Below, piece after piece: positions 1-6,761 of a stretch of DNA of 24,342 bases. The translations under genes and the position numbers were made by a program. Where the stretch lies: contig DASQJJ010000055.1 in NCBI GenBank assembly GCA_035631115.1, positions 1 to 24,342 of the forward strand, in the 5' to 3' direction. Origin of the DNA: DASQJJ01 sp035631115. GTDB taxonomy: Bacteria > Patescibacteriota > Microgenomatia > Levybacterales > UBA12049. Each line of letters opens with the position of its first letter. The first letter of the stretch is position 1. Under the pieces are notes generated by a model. The model was given only the letters and a program-made list of their open reading frames with translations. It was not told the origin of the DNA and searched no databases.

Positions 1-1290
1 TCCCTTGTTACCTACTTACATAAGAAAAAAGGATACAGTATGGATGACATTTTCGATGCGGGTCTTGCAACAAGACATGGAAGAGACGTTATTGATTTTT
101 TCCAGGGAAGGCTTATGTTTCCTTTATATGACCATCGCAACAATATTATTGGGTTTTCTGGACGAGTGTTGGACCCAAATGAAAAAATGTCCAAATACAT
201 AAATACTCGCGAGACCCTTATTTATCACAAAGGACTTACCTTTTTTGGATTAAATAGCGCAAAAGAAAGTATAAAAAAAGAAGAGACGGCTCTTCTTATG
301 GAAGGAGAATTCGATGTTATCTCTTCTTTTCAGGAAGGCATTACCAATACTGTCGCAGTAAAGGGCACAGCGGTTACTCCCGAGCAGGTTAATTTACTTG
401 CCAGGTTTTGCAAGAAAGTACAATTATGCTTTGATGCAGATAATGCAGGACAAGAAGCGCTCAAAAGATCTTTGCCGCTTTTAGAAAAAAAAGGTCTTAC
501 AACAACAGTTATTGTTGTGCCAAATGGGAAAGACGCAGACGAAAGTATTAAAGCAAATCCAGTGGCATTTAAAATAGCAATTAAAAATGACATTGGCGCA
601 TACGATTATGTATTGGACAAAGCAAAGGAGGAACATGGCACGACTACATCGGAAGGCAAAAAACAAATTGGCGACGAATTACTCCCACTCTTGGCTCAGA
701 TAGATAATGAAATTGTTAAAGAGCATTATCTACAGCTTTTAGGTAAAACAATTAATACGTCTGTAGAAAGCTTAAGCAAGACAATGGACAAGCTGCAGAA
801 AGAGAAAGTTGTTAGGCGAGAAGCACCACAAACACTTCCCACATCATCTCGAGAAGAAAAGCTCGAACAATATCTCGTTGCTCTTTTAGTACAAAGTCCT
901 TACATTGCAATCCTTCTGGGAGAATTGCAGAATTTTTTCGCAGAATATGTATGGCATATCCCATCTCTGGGTAAGGTAGTTTCTCATGTGGAAGCATACA
1001 TTAAATCTCATCCGCAAGATTTGGCAAAAGACTCTTTGAGCGGTATGCCACAGGAGTTGCTGCAAAGTTTTGACACATGCTTTCTTCTTCCCTTGCCCAC
1101 ACTTGGTGCAGAAGGAGAATGGCAAGAAGAAGTACAAAAAACAACCGCAGAGCTGACAAAGCTGTTTCTTAAAGAAAAAATGAAAAAAATTACGCAGGAA
1201 ATAGCAGAAAAAGAGAAAAATGGGACACAAGAGGAATTGGCAGCATTGCAGGAAGAATTTACAAGGCTTACCTCCCAACTGACAAAATAG
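1..1290 (+). CDS. dnaG: DNA primase DnaG, 5'-truncated by window edge
   Basis: This is the C-terminal part of DNA primase, which makes RNA primers at the replication fork. The reading frame is open from base 1, and the text before the first Met (KKKGYS-M-DDIFDAGL) is already primase-like, so the gene starts outside the window. The TOPRIM catalytic domain is visible: the acidic motif MEGEFDV near base 300 and the DxD motif CFDADNAG near base 430 would bind the catalytic metals. After it comes a long, charged, helical region ending in coiled-coil-like KEK/EE runs, where the helicase-binding domain is expected. The N-terminal zinc-binding domain is not in view. The gene ends 35 bp before rpoD, the classic dnaG-rpoD order, although rpoD also has its own promoter. 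The identification is secure. Confidence 0.96.
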   Translation, partial: SLVTYLHKKKGYSMDDIFDAGLATRHGRDVIDFFQGRLMFPLYDHRNNIIGFSGRVLDPNEKMSKYINTRETLIYHKGLTFFGLNSAKESIKKEETALLMEGEFDVISSFQEGITNTVAVKGTAVTPEQVNLLARFCKKVQLCFDADNAGQEALKRSLPLLEKKGLTTTVIVVPNGKDADESIKANPVAFKIAIKNDIGAYDYVLDKAKEEHGTTTSEGKKQIGDELLPLLAQIDNEIVKEHYLQLLGKTINTSVESLSKTMDKLQKEKVVRREAPQTLPTSSREEKLEQYLVALLVQSPYIAILLGELQNFFAEYVWHIPSLGKVVSHVEAYIKSHPQDLAKDSLSGMPQELLQSFDTCFLLPLPTLGAEGEWQEEVQKTTAELTKLFLKEKMKKITQEIAEKEKNGTQEELAALQEEFTRLTSQLTK

Positions 1291-1307
1291 CGATTCTTGG
1301 CTAAATC

Positions 1308-1316
1308 TGCTATAAT
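1308..1316 (+). promoter_or_regulatory. Extended -10 promoter of rpoD
   Basis: The motif TGC-TATAAT is a perfect extended -10 box. It ends nine bases before the rpoD start codon, so the transcript would have a leader of only two or three bases. No good -35 box is seen at the usual distance, which fits an extended -10 promoter. Confidence 0.75.
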
Positions 1317-1325
1317 AGGTCGACG

Positions 1326-2411
1326 ATGAAAGCACAAAAAGCCCTCACGCTTCTAGGAGACATTACTACATCAGCAAAAAAAAGAGGATACATCACTCAA
1401 GATGAGATTTTAGCTATTTTTAGCAAGCCAGAAGAGCATGTAGAAGAGTTGGACGAGCTCTATGACAAGCTCATGCGCATGGACATCGATGTCTTTGAGA
1501 ATGTAGATGAAGAAAAAGACAATACAAAGCCAATAGAAGACTTAGAAAAAGAGCTGGAAGCACTCACTGTCCTTACCGAAGGCACAGTCTCAGATCCAGT
1601 ACGCATGTATCTTAAAGAAATTGGAAGAATTCCCCTTCTCACCTTTGACCAAGAAATTGATTTAGCAAAAAAAGTAGAAAAAGGCAGTAAAGAAGCAAAA
1701 CAAAAACTTATTACCTCCAACCTTCGATTGGTAGTCTCAATCGCTAAGAAATATGTTGGAAGGGGTTTAACACTTTTGGACCTTATCCAAGAAGGAAATC
1801 AGGGTCTTATTAGAGCAGTAGAAAAATATGACTGGAGAAGAGGCTATAAATTTAGTACCTATGCTACCTGGTGGATTCGACAAAGTATAACCCGTGCTAT
1901 TGCAGACCAGGCACGTACCATTCGTATTCCTGTGCATATGGTGGAAAATATTAATAGATTTTTACGGGCCTCTAGAAAATTAATGCAGGAATTGGGACGA
2001 GAGCCTACACCAGAAGAAGTTGCAAAGAATTTGGGTATAGACCCAGAAAAAGCTTTGGAAATAATTAAAATTTCTCAAGAGCCAGCATCGTTGGAATCTC
2101 CAGTTGGAGACGAAGAAGATAGTCGACTTGGAGACTTTATTCACGACACCACAACTCCAACTCTTTTTGACGCAGCATCTCGTGAACTCTTAAAAGAGCA
2201 AGTTGCCCAAGTTTTGGAAAGTCTTTCAGAAAGAGAAAGAGAAGTACTCAAACAACGCTTTGGCCTCGAAGATGGACGACCAAAAACATTAGAAGAAGTT
2301 GGAAAAATGTTTCGAGTTACCAGAGAGCGTATTAGACAAATAGAGGCAAAAGCATTACGAAAATTAAGACACCCTTCACGTGGTAACAAGCTCCGAGATT
2401 ACCTGGCCTAA
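1326..2411 (+). CDS. rpoD: RNA polymerase sigma-70 factor RpoD
   Basis: This is the primary sigma factor, which directs RNA polymerase to -35/-10 promoters. At 361 aa it is short because the non-conserved region is missing. A short region 1.1 (residues 1-80) is followed by region 1.2 (DPVRMYLKEIGRIPLL), region 2 (NLRLVVSIAKKY, then DLIQEGNQGLIRAVEKYDWRRG and FSTYATWWIRQSITRAI, which bind and melt the -10), region 3 and region 4 (LSEREREVLKQRFGL, then the RVTRERIRQIEAKALRKLRHP helix-turn-helix that reads the -35). Where most housekeeping sigmas have GNIGLMKAVEKFD, this one has GNQGLIRAVEKYD. No Shine-Dalgarno sequence precedes the ATG, which lies nine bases after a TATAAT. The identification is secure. 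Confidence 0.97.
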   Translation: MKAQKALTLLGDITTSAKKRGYITQDEILAIFSKPEEHVEELDELYDKLMRMDIDVFENVDEEKDNTKPIEDLEKELEALTVLTEGTVSDPVRMYLKEIGRIPLLTFDQEIDLAKKVEKGSKEAKQKLITSNLRLVVSIAKKYVGRGLTLLDLIQEGNQGLIRAVEKYDWRRGYKFSTYATWWIRQSITRAIADQARTIRIPVHMVENINRFLRASRKLMQELGREPTPEEVAKNLGIDPEKALEIIKISQEPASLESPVGDEEDSRLGDFIHDTTTPTLFDAASRELLKEQVAQVLESLSEREREVLKQRFGLEDGRPKTLEEVGKMFRVTRERIRQIEAKALRKLRHPSRGNKLRDYLA

Positions 2412-2492
2412 ATAATTCCCCCCTTTTTCTATAAATATCCGTGGAATGTAGGTTAGAAAAACGTGAAAAATTTACTGTGCTATATCGATGGT

Positions 2493-2542
2493 ATATGCAT
2501 ATGTCTGATTGATTGACAGCAATTTACCTACTCCCATACAGT
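2493..2542 (+). promoter_or_regulatory. Candidate promoter and palindrome upstream of the TasA-like gene
   Basis: The 198-bp gap after rpoD holds a perfect TTGACA (2513-2518) followed after 18 bases by TACAGT (2537-2542). A 10-bp perfect palindrome, ATATGCATAT (2493-2502), lies just upstream and could be an operator. This would give a leader of about 60 nt with a strong ribosome binding site, unlike the leaderless genes elsewhere in the window. A TGC-TATATC stretch near 2478 is a weaker alternative. Confidence 0.45.
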
Positions 2543-2593
2543 CAATGTAATGCCAAAAATTTCATTATTCTTTAAGCAAGATTTCAGGTGATG

Positions 2594-2603
2594 AAAGGAG
2601 GTG
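2594..2603 (+). promoter_or_regulatory. Strong Shine-Dalgarno site of the TasA-like gene
   Basis: AAAGGAGGTG is a near-complete complement to the 16S rRNA 3' end, six bases before the ATG at 2610. It decides the start: the GTG nine bases further upstream overlaps the Shine-Dalgarno and is not used. Confidence 0.85.
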
Positions 2604-2609
2604 GTTTAC

Positions 2610-3155
2610 ATGAAATTTAAAATTATTCTAAGTCTAGTCTTGATAAGTGTTTTGAGTGCAACTGCCTTTGCTGCGTCCAGAGCTGCATTTTCATCACAAG
2701 TTACTCTCGCAGCAAACACATTTAGTACTGGCACTGTTGATTTACAAATTTCAAAAAGCACATCAAGTGCTCCAACAGCATTTACCGATGTATCAATAGC
2801 TGGATTTACAGGAAATATTCTTCCTGGTGCAACGGTTAGTCAGACTGTGTGGTTAAAAAATACCAGCGACGCTGTTGATTTCTTAATTGCTGCACAAGCA
2901 GCAAGCGTAAGCGGAGCGATTGCGCCTGCAGATGTAACAGTAACACTAACACCAGTATCCAATGATGGGCTAACAAATACCGGGTCCCCTGTAATAGGGA
3001 CACTCAGCGATTGGGAGTCTGTCTTAAGTCTTGGTAGTACAATTGCACACGGTGCAAAACAACGGTACAAAATGGATGTTAGTCTTTCGGGGAGTGTCAC
3101 AACAACAGGATCTATTAGTTTTGATTTTGTCTTCACTGGGACACAAACGCCATAG
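2610..3155 (+). CDS. TasA/camelysin-like secreted fibre protein
   Basis: This 181-aa exported protein resembles the TasA/CalY (camelysin) family, whose members form biofilm fibres on the cell surface. The N-terminus is a typical signal peptide: MKFK, then a hydrophobic run IILSLVLISVLSATAFA, then AASRAAF, which fits cleavage by a SipW-type peptidase. The mature part is rich in Ser, Thr, Ala and Val with almost no Cys, predicted all-beta. It contains the family pattern of a start in SQVTLAANTFSTGTVDLQIS, a central LPGATVSQTVWLKNTSDAVDF and an ending GSISFDFVFTGTQ. The next gene is a SipW-type signal peptidase, the same pairing as tasA-sipW in Bacillus, which supports the call. Whether it polymerises cannot be read from sequence. 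Confidence 0.75.
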   Translation: MKFKIILSLVLISVLSATAFAASRAAFSSQVTLAANTFSTGTVDLQISKSTSSAPTAFTDVSIAGFTGNILPGATVSQTVWLKNTSDAVDFLIAAQAASVSGAIAPADVTVTLTPVSNDGLTNTGSPVIGTLSDWESVLSLGSTIAHGAKQRYKMDVSLSGSVTTTGSISFDFVFTGTQTP

Positions 3156-3169
3156 TCCTTATATAATTT

Positions 3170-3197
3170 GCAGGGCTGATACATCTTTCAGCCCTGC
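3170..3197 (+). other. Strong intergenic RNA hairpin between the TasA-like and SipW genes
   Basis: GCAGGGCTGA (3170-3179) pairs perfectly with TCAGCCCTGC (3188-3197) around an 8-nt loop. No T-tract follows, so it is not a standard terminator. It ends three bases before the ATG at 3201, so it occupies the place of the ribosome binding site. A partial terminator, an RNA-stability element protecting the upstream message, or a translation-limiting structure are all possible. Confidence 0.7.
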
Positions 3198-3200
3198 AGT

Positions 3201-4160
3201 ATGTCCATGAAAAAATTTATCACTTTTTTTACAACAACATGTCTTATTATTGTTGTCGCAGTCTTGATTTTGTTGTCATATAAAATTGGTGGCATGCAAG
3301 CATTTATCATTACCTCTGGGTCAATGGAGCCAACAATAAGTACGGGATCTCTTGCTGTTGTCCATACAATGTACCCAAGTCTTCTAAAACAAAATGACAT
3401 TATTACTTTTATTCGTCCAGATAATGTCCATGAATCAATTACCCATCGAATATATCGCATTCTCAAAAAAGGAAGTTTAACAACATTTCAGACAAAAGGC
3501 GATGCGAATAAAAATGTAGACCCGTGGATTGTTGCCGGAGGAGGAGTGATTGGAAAAGAATTTTTCACTATCCCATGTCTTGGATATATTTTTGCTTTTG
3601 CCAAAACAAGCATAGGTCTTATGCTTCTTGTTGCCTTGCCAGCATTACTGCTTATCTATAACGAAATACTGACAATTTTTGGATTACTTAAAAATAATCA
3701 AAAAACAGCAAATCCTACCCAGACACTTCTTTTTTTGGTACTGATAGGAAGCAGTTTTTTATTTTTCCCCTCATCTTTTGCATTAGTGTCAGATGCTGCA
3801 ACATTAACCCACAATCAATTCACTGTAGATATTCCAAGCTCACACATCGTCATTAGTAATATCTCTTATGTAGGAGATGAATGGGTAGAGTTATATAATC
3901 CAACAGACAACGATGTTGATTTAAAGGACTGGACTCTTACAAATAATTCAGGAAATGTTGTTATTATTCATGCAAATAAATTTATAGCTGCAAAAGGATT
4001 TGTGGTGGTTACAAAAGATCACAGCTTTTTCCATAAACCCGAAGTAGATATTATTGAAACAGGCCATACCTTTGGTAATGGATTAGATGATTTTAAAGAC
4101 AGTGTCATTCTTAAAGATGCTGCAGGGGTAGAGATTGATAGAATGAGTTGGGGACAGTAA
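3201..4160 (+). CDS. SipW-type signal peptidase I with C-terminal lamin-tail domain
   Basis: This 319-aa protein has two parts. Residues 1-160 are a signal peptidase of the archaeal/ER type (S26B, as in SipW): a membrane anchor at about residues 7-27, the catalytic serine in SGSMEPT (Ser41), a His rather than Lys general base in THRIYRI (His82), and the acidic motif KGDANKNVDP (Asp101, Asp107), followed by a second membrane segment around 135-155. Residues 205-319 form a lamin-tail domain (GDEWVELYNPTDNDVDLKDWTL, then KGFVVVTKD and VILKDAAGVEIDRMSW), a beta-sandwich usually found on exported proteins. A third hydrophobic stretch (about 173-193) separates them. It probably processes the TasA-like neighbour. 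ATG 3207 is an alternative start. The two domain calls are firm; the joint function is inferred. Confidence 0.85.
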   Translation: MSMKKFITFFTTTCLIIVVAVLILLSYKIGGMQAFIITSGSMEPTISTGSLAVVHTMYPSLLKQNDIITFIRPDNVHESITHRIYRILKKGSLTTFQTKGDANKNVDPWIVAGGGVIGKEFFTIPCLGYIFAFAKTSIGLMLLVALPALLLIYNEILTIFGLLKNNQKTANPTQTLLFLVLIGSSFLFFPSSFALVSDAATLTHNQFTVDIPSSHIVISNISYVGDEWVELYNPTDNDVDLKDWTLTNNSGNVVIIHANKFIAAKGFVVVTKDHSFFHKPEVDIIETGHTFGNGLDDFKDSVILKDAAGVEIDRMSWGQ

Positions 4161-4208
4161 AGAGCTTTTACCAAACCCCAGACTCCATCAGCTCCAGGAA
4201 AATAATAG

Positions 4209-4214
4209 TATAAT
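4209..4214 (+). promoter_or_regulatory. -10 box of the 70-aa gene
   Basis: A perfect TATAAT ends eight bases before the ATG at 4223, predicting a leaderless or nearly leaderless message. Confidence 0.6.
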
Positions 4215-4222
4215 CTAATTAT

Positions 4223-4435
4223 ATGAAGGACGGAGAAGAATCGTCATCATCTATACCACCACATGAAGATCCAGAGACTCTATATCATTGGAAGGATGAT
4301 GCCGAAGGTCAGAGACGAATTAGGAGAGCATTTAAACATGCAGGACTAGGAAAACCAAAACATAGAATACGGAATATGGTACGGGCAACTTTTAACAAAG
4401 TACTTGATGCAATTGACAAATCTGGATGGGCCTAA
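4223..4435 (+). CDS. Small hypothetical protein (70 aa)
   Basis: I do not recognise this protein. It is hydrophilic: an acidic Ser-rich start (MKDGEESSSSIPPHEDPE) is followed by a basic segment (GQRRIRRAFKHAGLGKPKHRIRNMVRATFNKVLDAI). There is no membrane segment and no Cys. The basic half could bind nucleic acid, but that is only a guess. A perfect TATAAT eight bases before the ATG supports expression. Its stop codon overlaps by 4 bp the stop of the convergent VOC gene. Confidence 0.55.
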   Translation: MKDGEESSSSIPPHEDPETLYHWKDDAEGQRRIRRAFKHAGLGKPKHRIRNMVRATFNKVLDAIDKSGWA

Positions 4436-4815
4436 ATTTCTTCTCCAATTGCGAGGATATTTCCATCTGGGTCTTTAAGCCATGCACCTTTTTCTCCTTC
4501 TTCTGCAAGTACTGCAATTCCTTTTTCATTGGTCTTAAGTCCTGGAAAATCGTATTGCTCAAAGACAACGCCCTTTTTTGTTAGTGCATCTACTTCTGCT
4601 TCTACATCTTTTACTACAAAGCTTGCAAGCGTGTGGTCTGCTTTGGATGGACCTCTTTTGTAAATATATAATTTAGTATCCCCTCCTGTATTAAAAGAAA
4701 TACCTCCTGGATTTTCTTTATCTACTGTGAGACCAAGTACTTCAGTATAGAATTTCTTCGCTCTTTCTAAATCGGTTACAGGAATTGTTGGGGCAATAGG
4801 AAAGTCAGATAACAT
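4432..4815 (-). CDS. VOC (glyoxalase/bleomycin-resistance fold) protein
   Basis: This 127-aa protein has the vicinal-oxygen-chelate fold of two beta-alpha-beta-beta-beta modules. Module one starts with APTIPVTDLERAKKFYTEVLGL and module two with ASFVVKDVEAEVDALTKKG, ending in the diagnostic KDPDGNILAI. Family members are glyoxalases, ring-cleaving dioxygenases or drug-binding proteins; the substrate cannot be told. The last Glu region (GNILAIGEEI) and the absence of the usual His near the start make metal binding uncertain. I chose the ATG at 4815 and not one five codons upstream because a TATACT box (4822-4827) ends six bases before it. Confidence 0.8.
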   Translation of the reverse strand: MLSDFPIAPTIPVTDLERAKKFYTEVLGLTVDKENPGGISFNTGGDTKLYIYKRGPSKADHTLASFVVKDVEAEVDALTKKGVVFEQYDFPGLKTNEKGIAVLAEEGEKGAWLKDPDGNILAIGEEI

Positions 4816-4821
4816 ACTAGT

Positions 4822-4827
4822 AGTATA
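4822..4827 (-). promoter_or_regulatory. -10 box of the VOC gene
   Basis: TATACT on the minus strand lies six bases before the ATG at 4815, so the transcript should start at or next to the start codon. It overlaps the longer reading frame's N-terminus, which argues against that longer start. Confidence 0.6.
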
Positions 4828-4836
4828 CACCTTTTG

Positions 4837-5247
4837 TCAAAGGAAAGGATGAAACTTTTGTTTTAGAAGGTTTTGAAAAGGAATAAATAAAGGAGAAGGT
4901 AGTGTCTCCCAAGAAAACCATTCCCATTTTTCACATTTATGTGGTTCCATGGTTTTGACCTTTCCATTTGCATAATCACAAACCATAAAAATCGTAATAT
5001 AATGCTTTTTCTCTTTCTTAAAAATGTCGTTAGTTACTGCTCCAAAATGAATATTCTTAACATGAAGAGAAGTCTCTTCTGCTACTTCTCTTTTTACACA
5101 ATCTTCTATTGTCTCCCCAAACTCTAAGTGCCCTCCTGGAAATGCCCAATCTCCTTCTCCATGAGAGCCCTTCCGCTTACCTAGAAGAACTTTTCCTTTA
5201 TGTCGTATGATTACGCCTATGCCAACACGAGGAACTTGACCTGTCAT
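4837..5247 (-). CDS. Nudix hydrolase (MutT/NUDT15-like)
   Basis: This 136-aa protein is a single-domain Nudix hydrolase, an enzyme class that cleaves nucleoside diphosphates linked to another group. The Nudix box is complete at residues 39-61: G39, E45, R53-E54, E57-E58, with Ser in place of the final Gly. Upstream of it, GDWAFPGGHLEFGE matches the NUDT15/MTH2 and dCTP/dGTP-cleaning group. A nucleotide-pool cleaning role is likely, but the substrate is not certain. The ATG at 5247 is preceded by a TGA-TATAAT box seven bases upstream. It is separated by 21 bp from the start of the downstream VOC gene, which has its own -10. Confidence 0.88.
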   Translation of the reverse strand: MTGQVPRVGIGVIIRHKGKVLLGKRKGSHGEGDWAFPGGHLEFGETIEDCVKREVAEETSLHVKNIHFGAVTNDIFKKEKKHYITIFMVCDYANGKVKTMEPHKCEKWEWFSWETLPSPLFIPFQNLLKQKFHPFL

Positions 5248-5254
5248 AAAAGAG

Positions 5255-5263
5255 ATTATATCA
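5255..5263 (-). promoter_or_regulatory. Extended -10 promoter of the Nudix gene
   Basis: On the minus strand TGA-TATAAT ends seven bases before the ATG at 5247. This is a perfect extended -10 and predicts a leaderless message. Confidence 0.7.
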
Positions 5264-5317
5264 GAAGGGTGGCCTGTCTAGATTTTGAAGTCCTGAAATG
5301 ATAAAATGGTCTGATAT

Positions 5318-5371
5318 TCCGCGATAGTCCGCCAGCTGGCGAAGCTAGAAGGAATAAATGATCCGCGATAG
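5318..5371 (+). repeat. Direct repeat of the first ten bases of the tRNA gene
   Basis: TCCGCGATAG occurs at 5318-5327 and again at 5362-5371, where it forms the 5' acceptor strand of the tRNA-Asn gene. The first copy looks like a remnant of a tRNA 5' end. The rest of the 442-bp gap between the flanking genes holds the palindrome at 5330 and the tRNA gene itself; nothing else is evident. Confidence 0.5.
5330..5341. repeat. 12-bp perfect palindrome CGCCAGCTGGCG
   Basis: CGCCAGCTGGCG is its own reverse complement and stands out as GC-rich in an AT-rich gap. Short GC palindromes of this type are scattered in Patescibacteria genomes (from memory). It lies just before the tRNA-Asn gene and between two copies of TCCGCGATAG. 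Confidence 0.55.
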
Positions 5372-5607
5372 CTCAATGGTAGAGCAGGAAGCTGTGTTAG
5401 CAGCCTTTCGGGGAAACCCGGGAGTGAGAAGTGGGTGAATTCAGGGAACGTATCAACAACCCTGAGCCAAGCTTCGCTACGGCGAGGAAGGTGCAGAGAC
5501 TAGGTGAGTACACCAATTAGCGCCCACCACCTAAACCAAATTGGTATGGTGATGAGATAGTCCAAAGAGTAACTTCAAGGTTCTAGGTTCGAATCCTAGT
5601 CGCGGAG
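5362..5607 (+). tRNA. tRNA-Asn(GUU), split by a group I intron
   Basis: Exon 1 is 5362-5395 and exon 2 is 5570-5607, 72 nt in total. Joined, they give a full cloverleaf: acceptor TCCGCGA/TCGCGGA, D stem GCTC/GAGC with loop AATGGTA, anticodon stem GGAAG/CTTCA (the outermost pair is a mismatch), loop CTGTTAA with anticodon GTT, variable loop AGGTT, and T arm CTAGG-TTCGAAT-CCTAG. The discriminator base is G, as in bacterial tRNA-Asn, and the CTGTTAA loop is the one found in E. coli tRNA-Asn. The 3' CCA is not encoded (the genome reads GCA), so a CCA-adding enzyme is needed. The intron sits between anticodon positions 35 and 36, so no usable tRNA is made without splicing. Confidence 0.93.
5396..5569 (+). 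ncRNA. Group I self-splicing intron in tRNA-Asn anticodon
   Basis: This is a 174-nt ribozyme intron with no reading frame of note. P1 pairs exon GCTGT (5391-5395) with GCAGC (5400-5404), giving the required U-G pair at the 5' splice site. P10 pairs GTTA (5396-5399) with exon-2 TAAC (5570-5573). P2 is CGGG-GAAA-CCCG (5409-5420). P3 is GTGGGTG (5431-5437) with CGCCCAC (5521-5527). P4 is TCAGGG (5441-5446) with CCCTGA (5460-5465), P6 closes with GCC/GGC (5466-5483), and P7 is GACTA (5498-5502) with TAGTC (5558-5562). P8 is CACC/GGTG (5528-5551). The last base is the terminal G at 5569. A GGTG-AGTA-CACC hairpin (5503-5514) between P7 and P3' resembles the P7.1 element known from IA introns, while the core motifs look like tRNA-type IC3 introns, so the subgroup is open. 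Confidence 0.92.
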
Positions 5608-5689
5608 CAAGATAGAATTTTTAGTCAAAGAGTCTTCTAATTGGAGCGCGTTGCGAAAAGAAAATTGACATATACTGCATACGAACAAT

Positions 5690-6670
5690 ATGAATTTTCA
5701 ACAAATCCCTGAAATTTTTGAATTGTTAAAAGCAGAAAACCTTACAGCATTGGAGGTAAATGGAGAAAATCTGGTTTGTGCCAATAGTTCAGGTGAGAAG
5801 TTTCTAATGAAAGAGTCCCGAGGTACCGAAGAACAAGTATATGTTGACGTTTTCCCTGTAATTGAGAGGATGAACTTACAGTTTGGGCGATTGGAGTTAC
5901 CAAAACACAGCAAGGTTGTTACGAAAACGCTTAATGGGAAAAGAAGAAAAATAATTTTTCTTAACTACTATGAAGGCGTACGATTTAACGATACGTGGAA
6001 TGAAGGAACACCAGAGGGTTATGGTGGAAGGGCAATTGATATATCGTTGGCAGATAAAGTCGTAGAAATACTAGAAGATTTTGCAAAAATAGACACAACT
6101 CAATTAATCTCTTTTAGTCTTCCCACTTTCAATTTCACCAATTGGAAGAGTCTGAATTTTCCTCACAAGGCACAAAGCCTTACTCAACATGGTATTCTTA
6201 CTCAATCACAAGTTCAAAAGCTTCAATCAGTTATTGATAATACAATAGCCTTCCAAAACTCACTAACAATATTTACAAATGGAGATTTTTATCCAAGAAA
6301 CTTTATCGATTTACCCACAGGAAAACTTCTTGTCATTGATTGGGAAGGCAGATTAGATTATGAGTTGCAAGTTAATAACAACGGCGTAGTTCAAAATTTC
6401 CCTGGACAAAGAAATGCATTAATAAATTATCTTGAAAATCATCTCGCTTTCTTTTTTGTTCATATGTGGGGGAATTATCCAATACAACGGAAGGTCATGA
6501 AATCTGCTTTTCAAAAGTTCAACCTTAACAAGGAGAGTTTGCAAATTGGAATAATAATAAAGTCATTAGAACAATCACATGCTTTTATTGGAAGCTATTT
6601 GGCAGTGAGATTGGCAGAGATGGCAATAAACGCAATGGATATGAATTACATTGAGGACTTAGTACGATAG
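5690..6670 (+). CDS. APH/choline-kinase-like phosphotransferase
   Basis: This 326-aa protein has the kinase-like fold of aminoglycoside phosphotransferases and small-molecule kinases. The catalytic loop reads NGDFYPRN (catalytic Asp199, metal-binding Asn204), with Asn in place of the usual His of HGDxxxxN. The metal-binding loop follows at VIDWE (Asp217). An N-terminal lobe with a possible ATP-binding Lys in KFLMKES and the hinge-like IIFLNYYEGV precede it. The substrate is unknown; antibiotic resistance should not be assumed, since many such kinases act on sugars, lipids or amino alcohols. It stands alone, 82 bp after the tRNA. A TTGACA at about 5665 lies upstream but no convincing -10 follows. 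Confidence 0.7.
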   Translation: MNFQQIPEIFELLKAENLTALEVNGENLVCANSSGEKFLMKESRGTEEQVYVDVFPVIERMNLQFGRLELPKHSKVVTKTLNGKRRKIIFLNYYEGVRFNDTWNEGTPEGYGGRAIDISLADKVVEILEDFAKIDTTQLISFSLPTFNFTNWKSLNFPHKAQSLTQHGILTQSQVQKLQSVIDNTIAFQNSLTIFTNGDFYPRNFIDLPTGKLLVIDWEGRLDYELQVNNNGVVQNFPGQRNALINYLENHLAFFFVHMWGNYPIQRKVMKSAFQKFNLNKESLQIGIIIKSLEQSHAFIGSYLAVRLAEMAINAMDMNYIEDLVR

Positions 6671-6761
6671 AATTTGGTTTGTATAATAAGTTCTCGTATT
6701 TTCCATTAAGCGGAGCTTAGTTCCCTCAAAGAGTAGTATATGGGACAGAAGAATAACATCT

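Noticed and set aside
886..1335. 149-codon minus-strand frame inside dnaG
   Set aside because: It lies opposite the firm dnaG frame, is full of Phe and Cys, and matches nothing; it is a shadow of the Lys/Glu-rich coding strand.
5396..5569. Homing endonuclease gene within the intron
   Set aside because: The intron is only 174 nt and wholly taken up by the ribozyme core.
5690..6670. Antibiotic resistance by the APH-like protein
   Set aside because: The catalytic His is replaced by Asn and the fold is shared by many metabolic kinases; nothing points to an antibiotic substrate.
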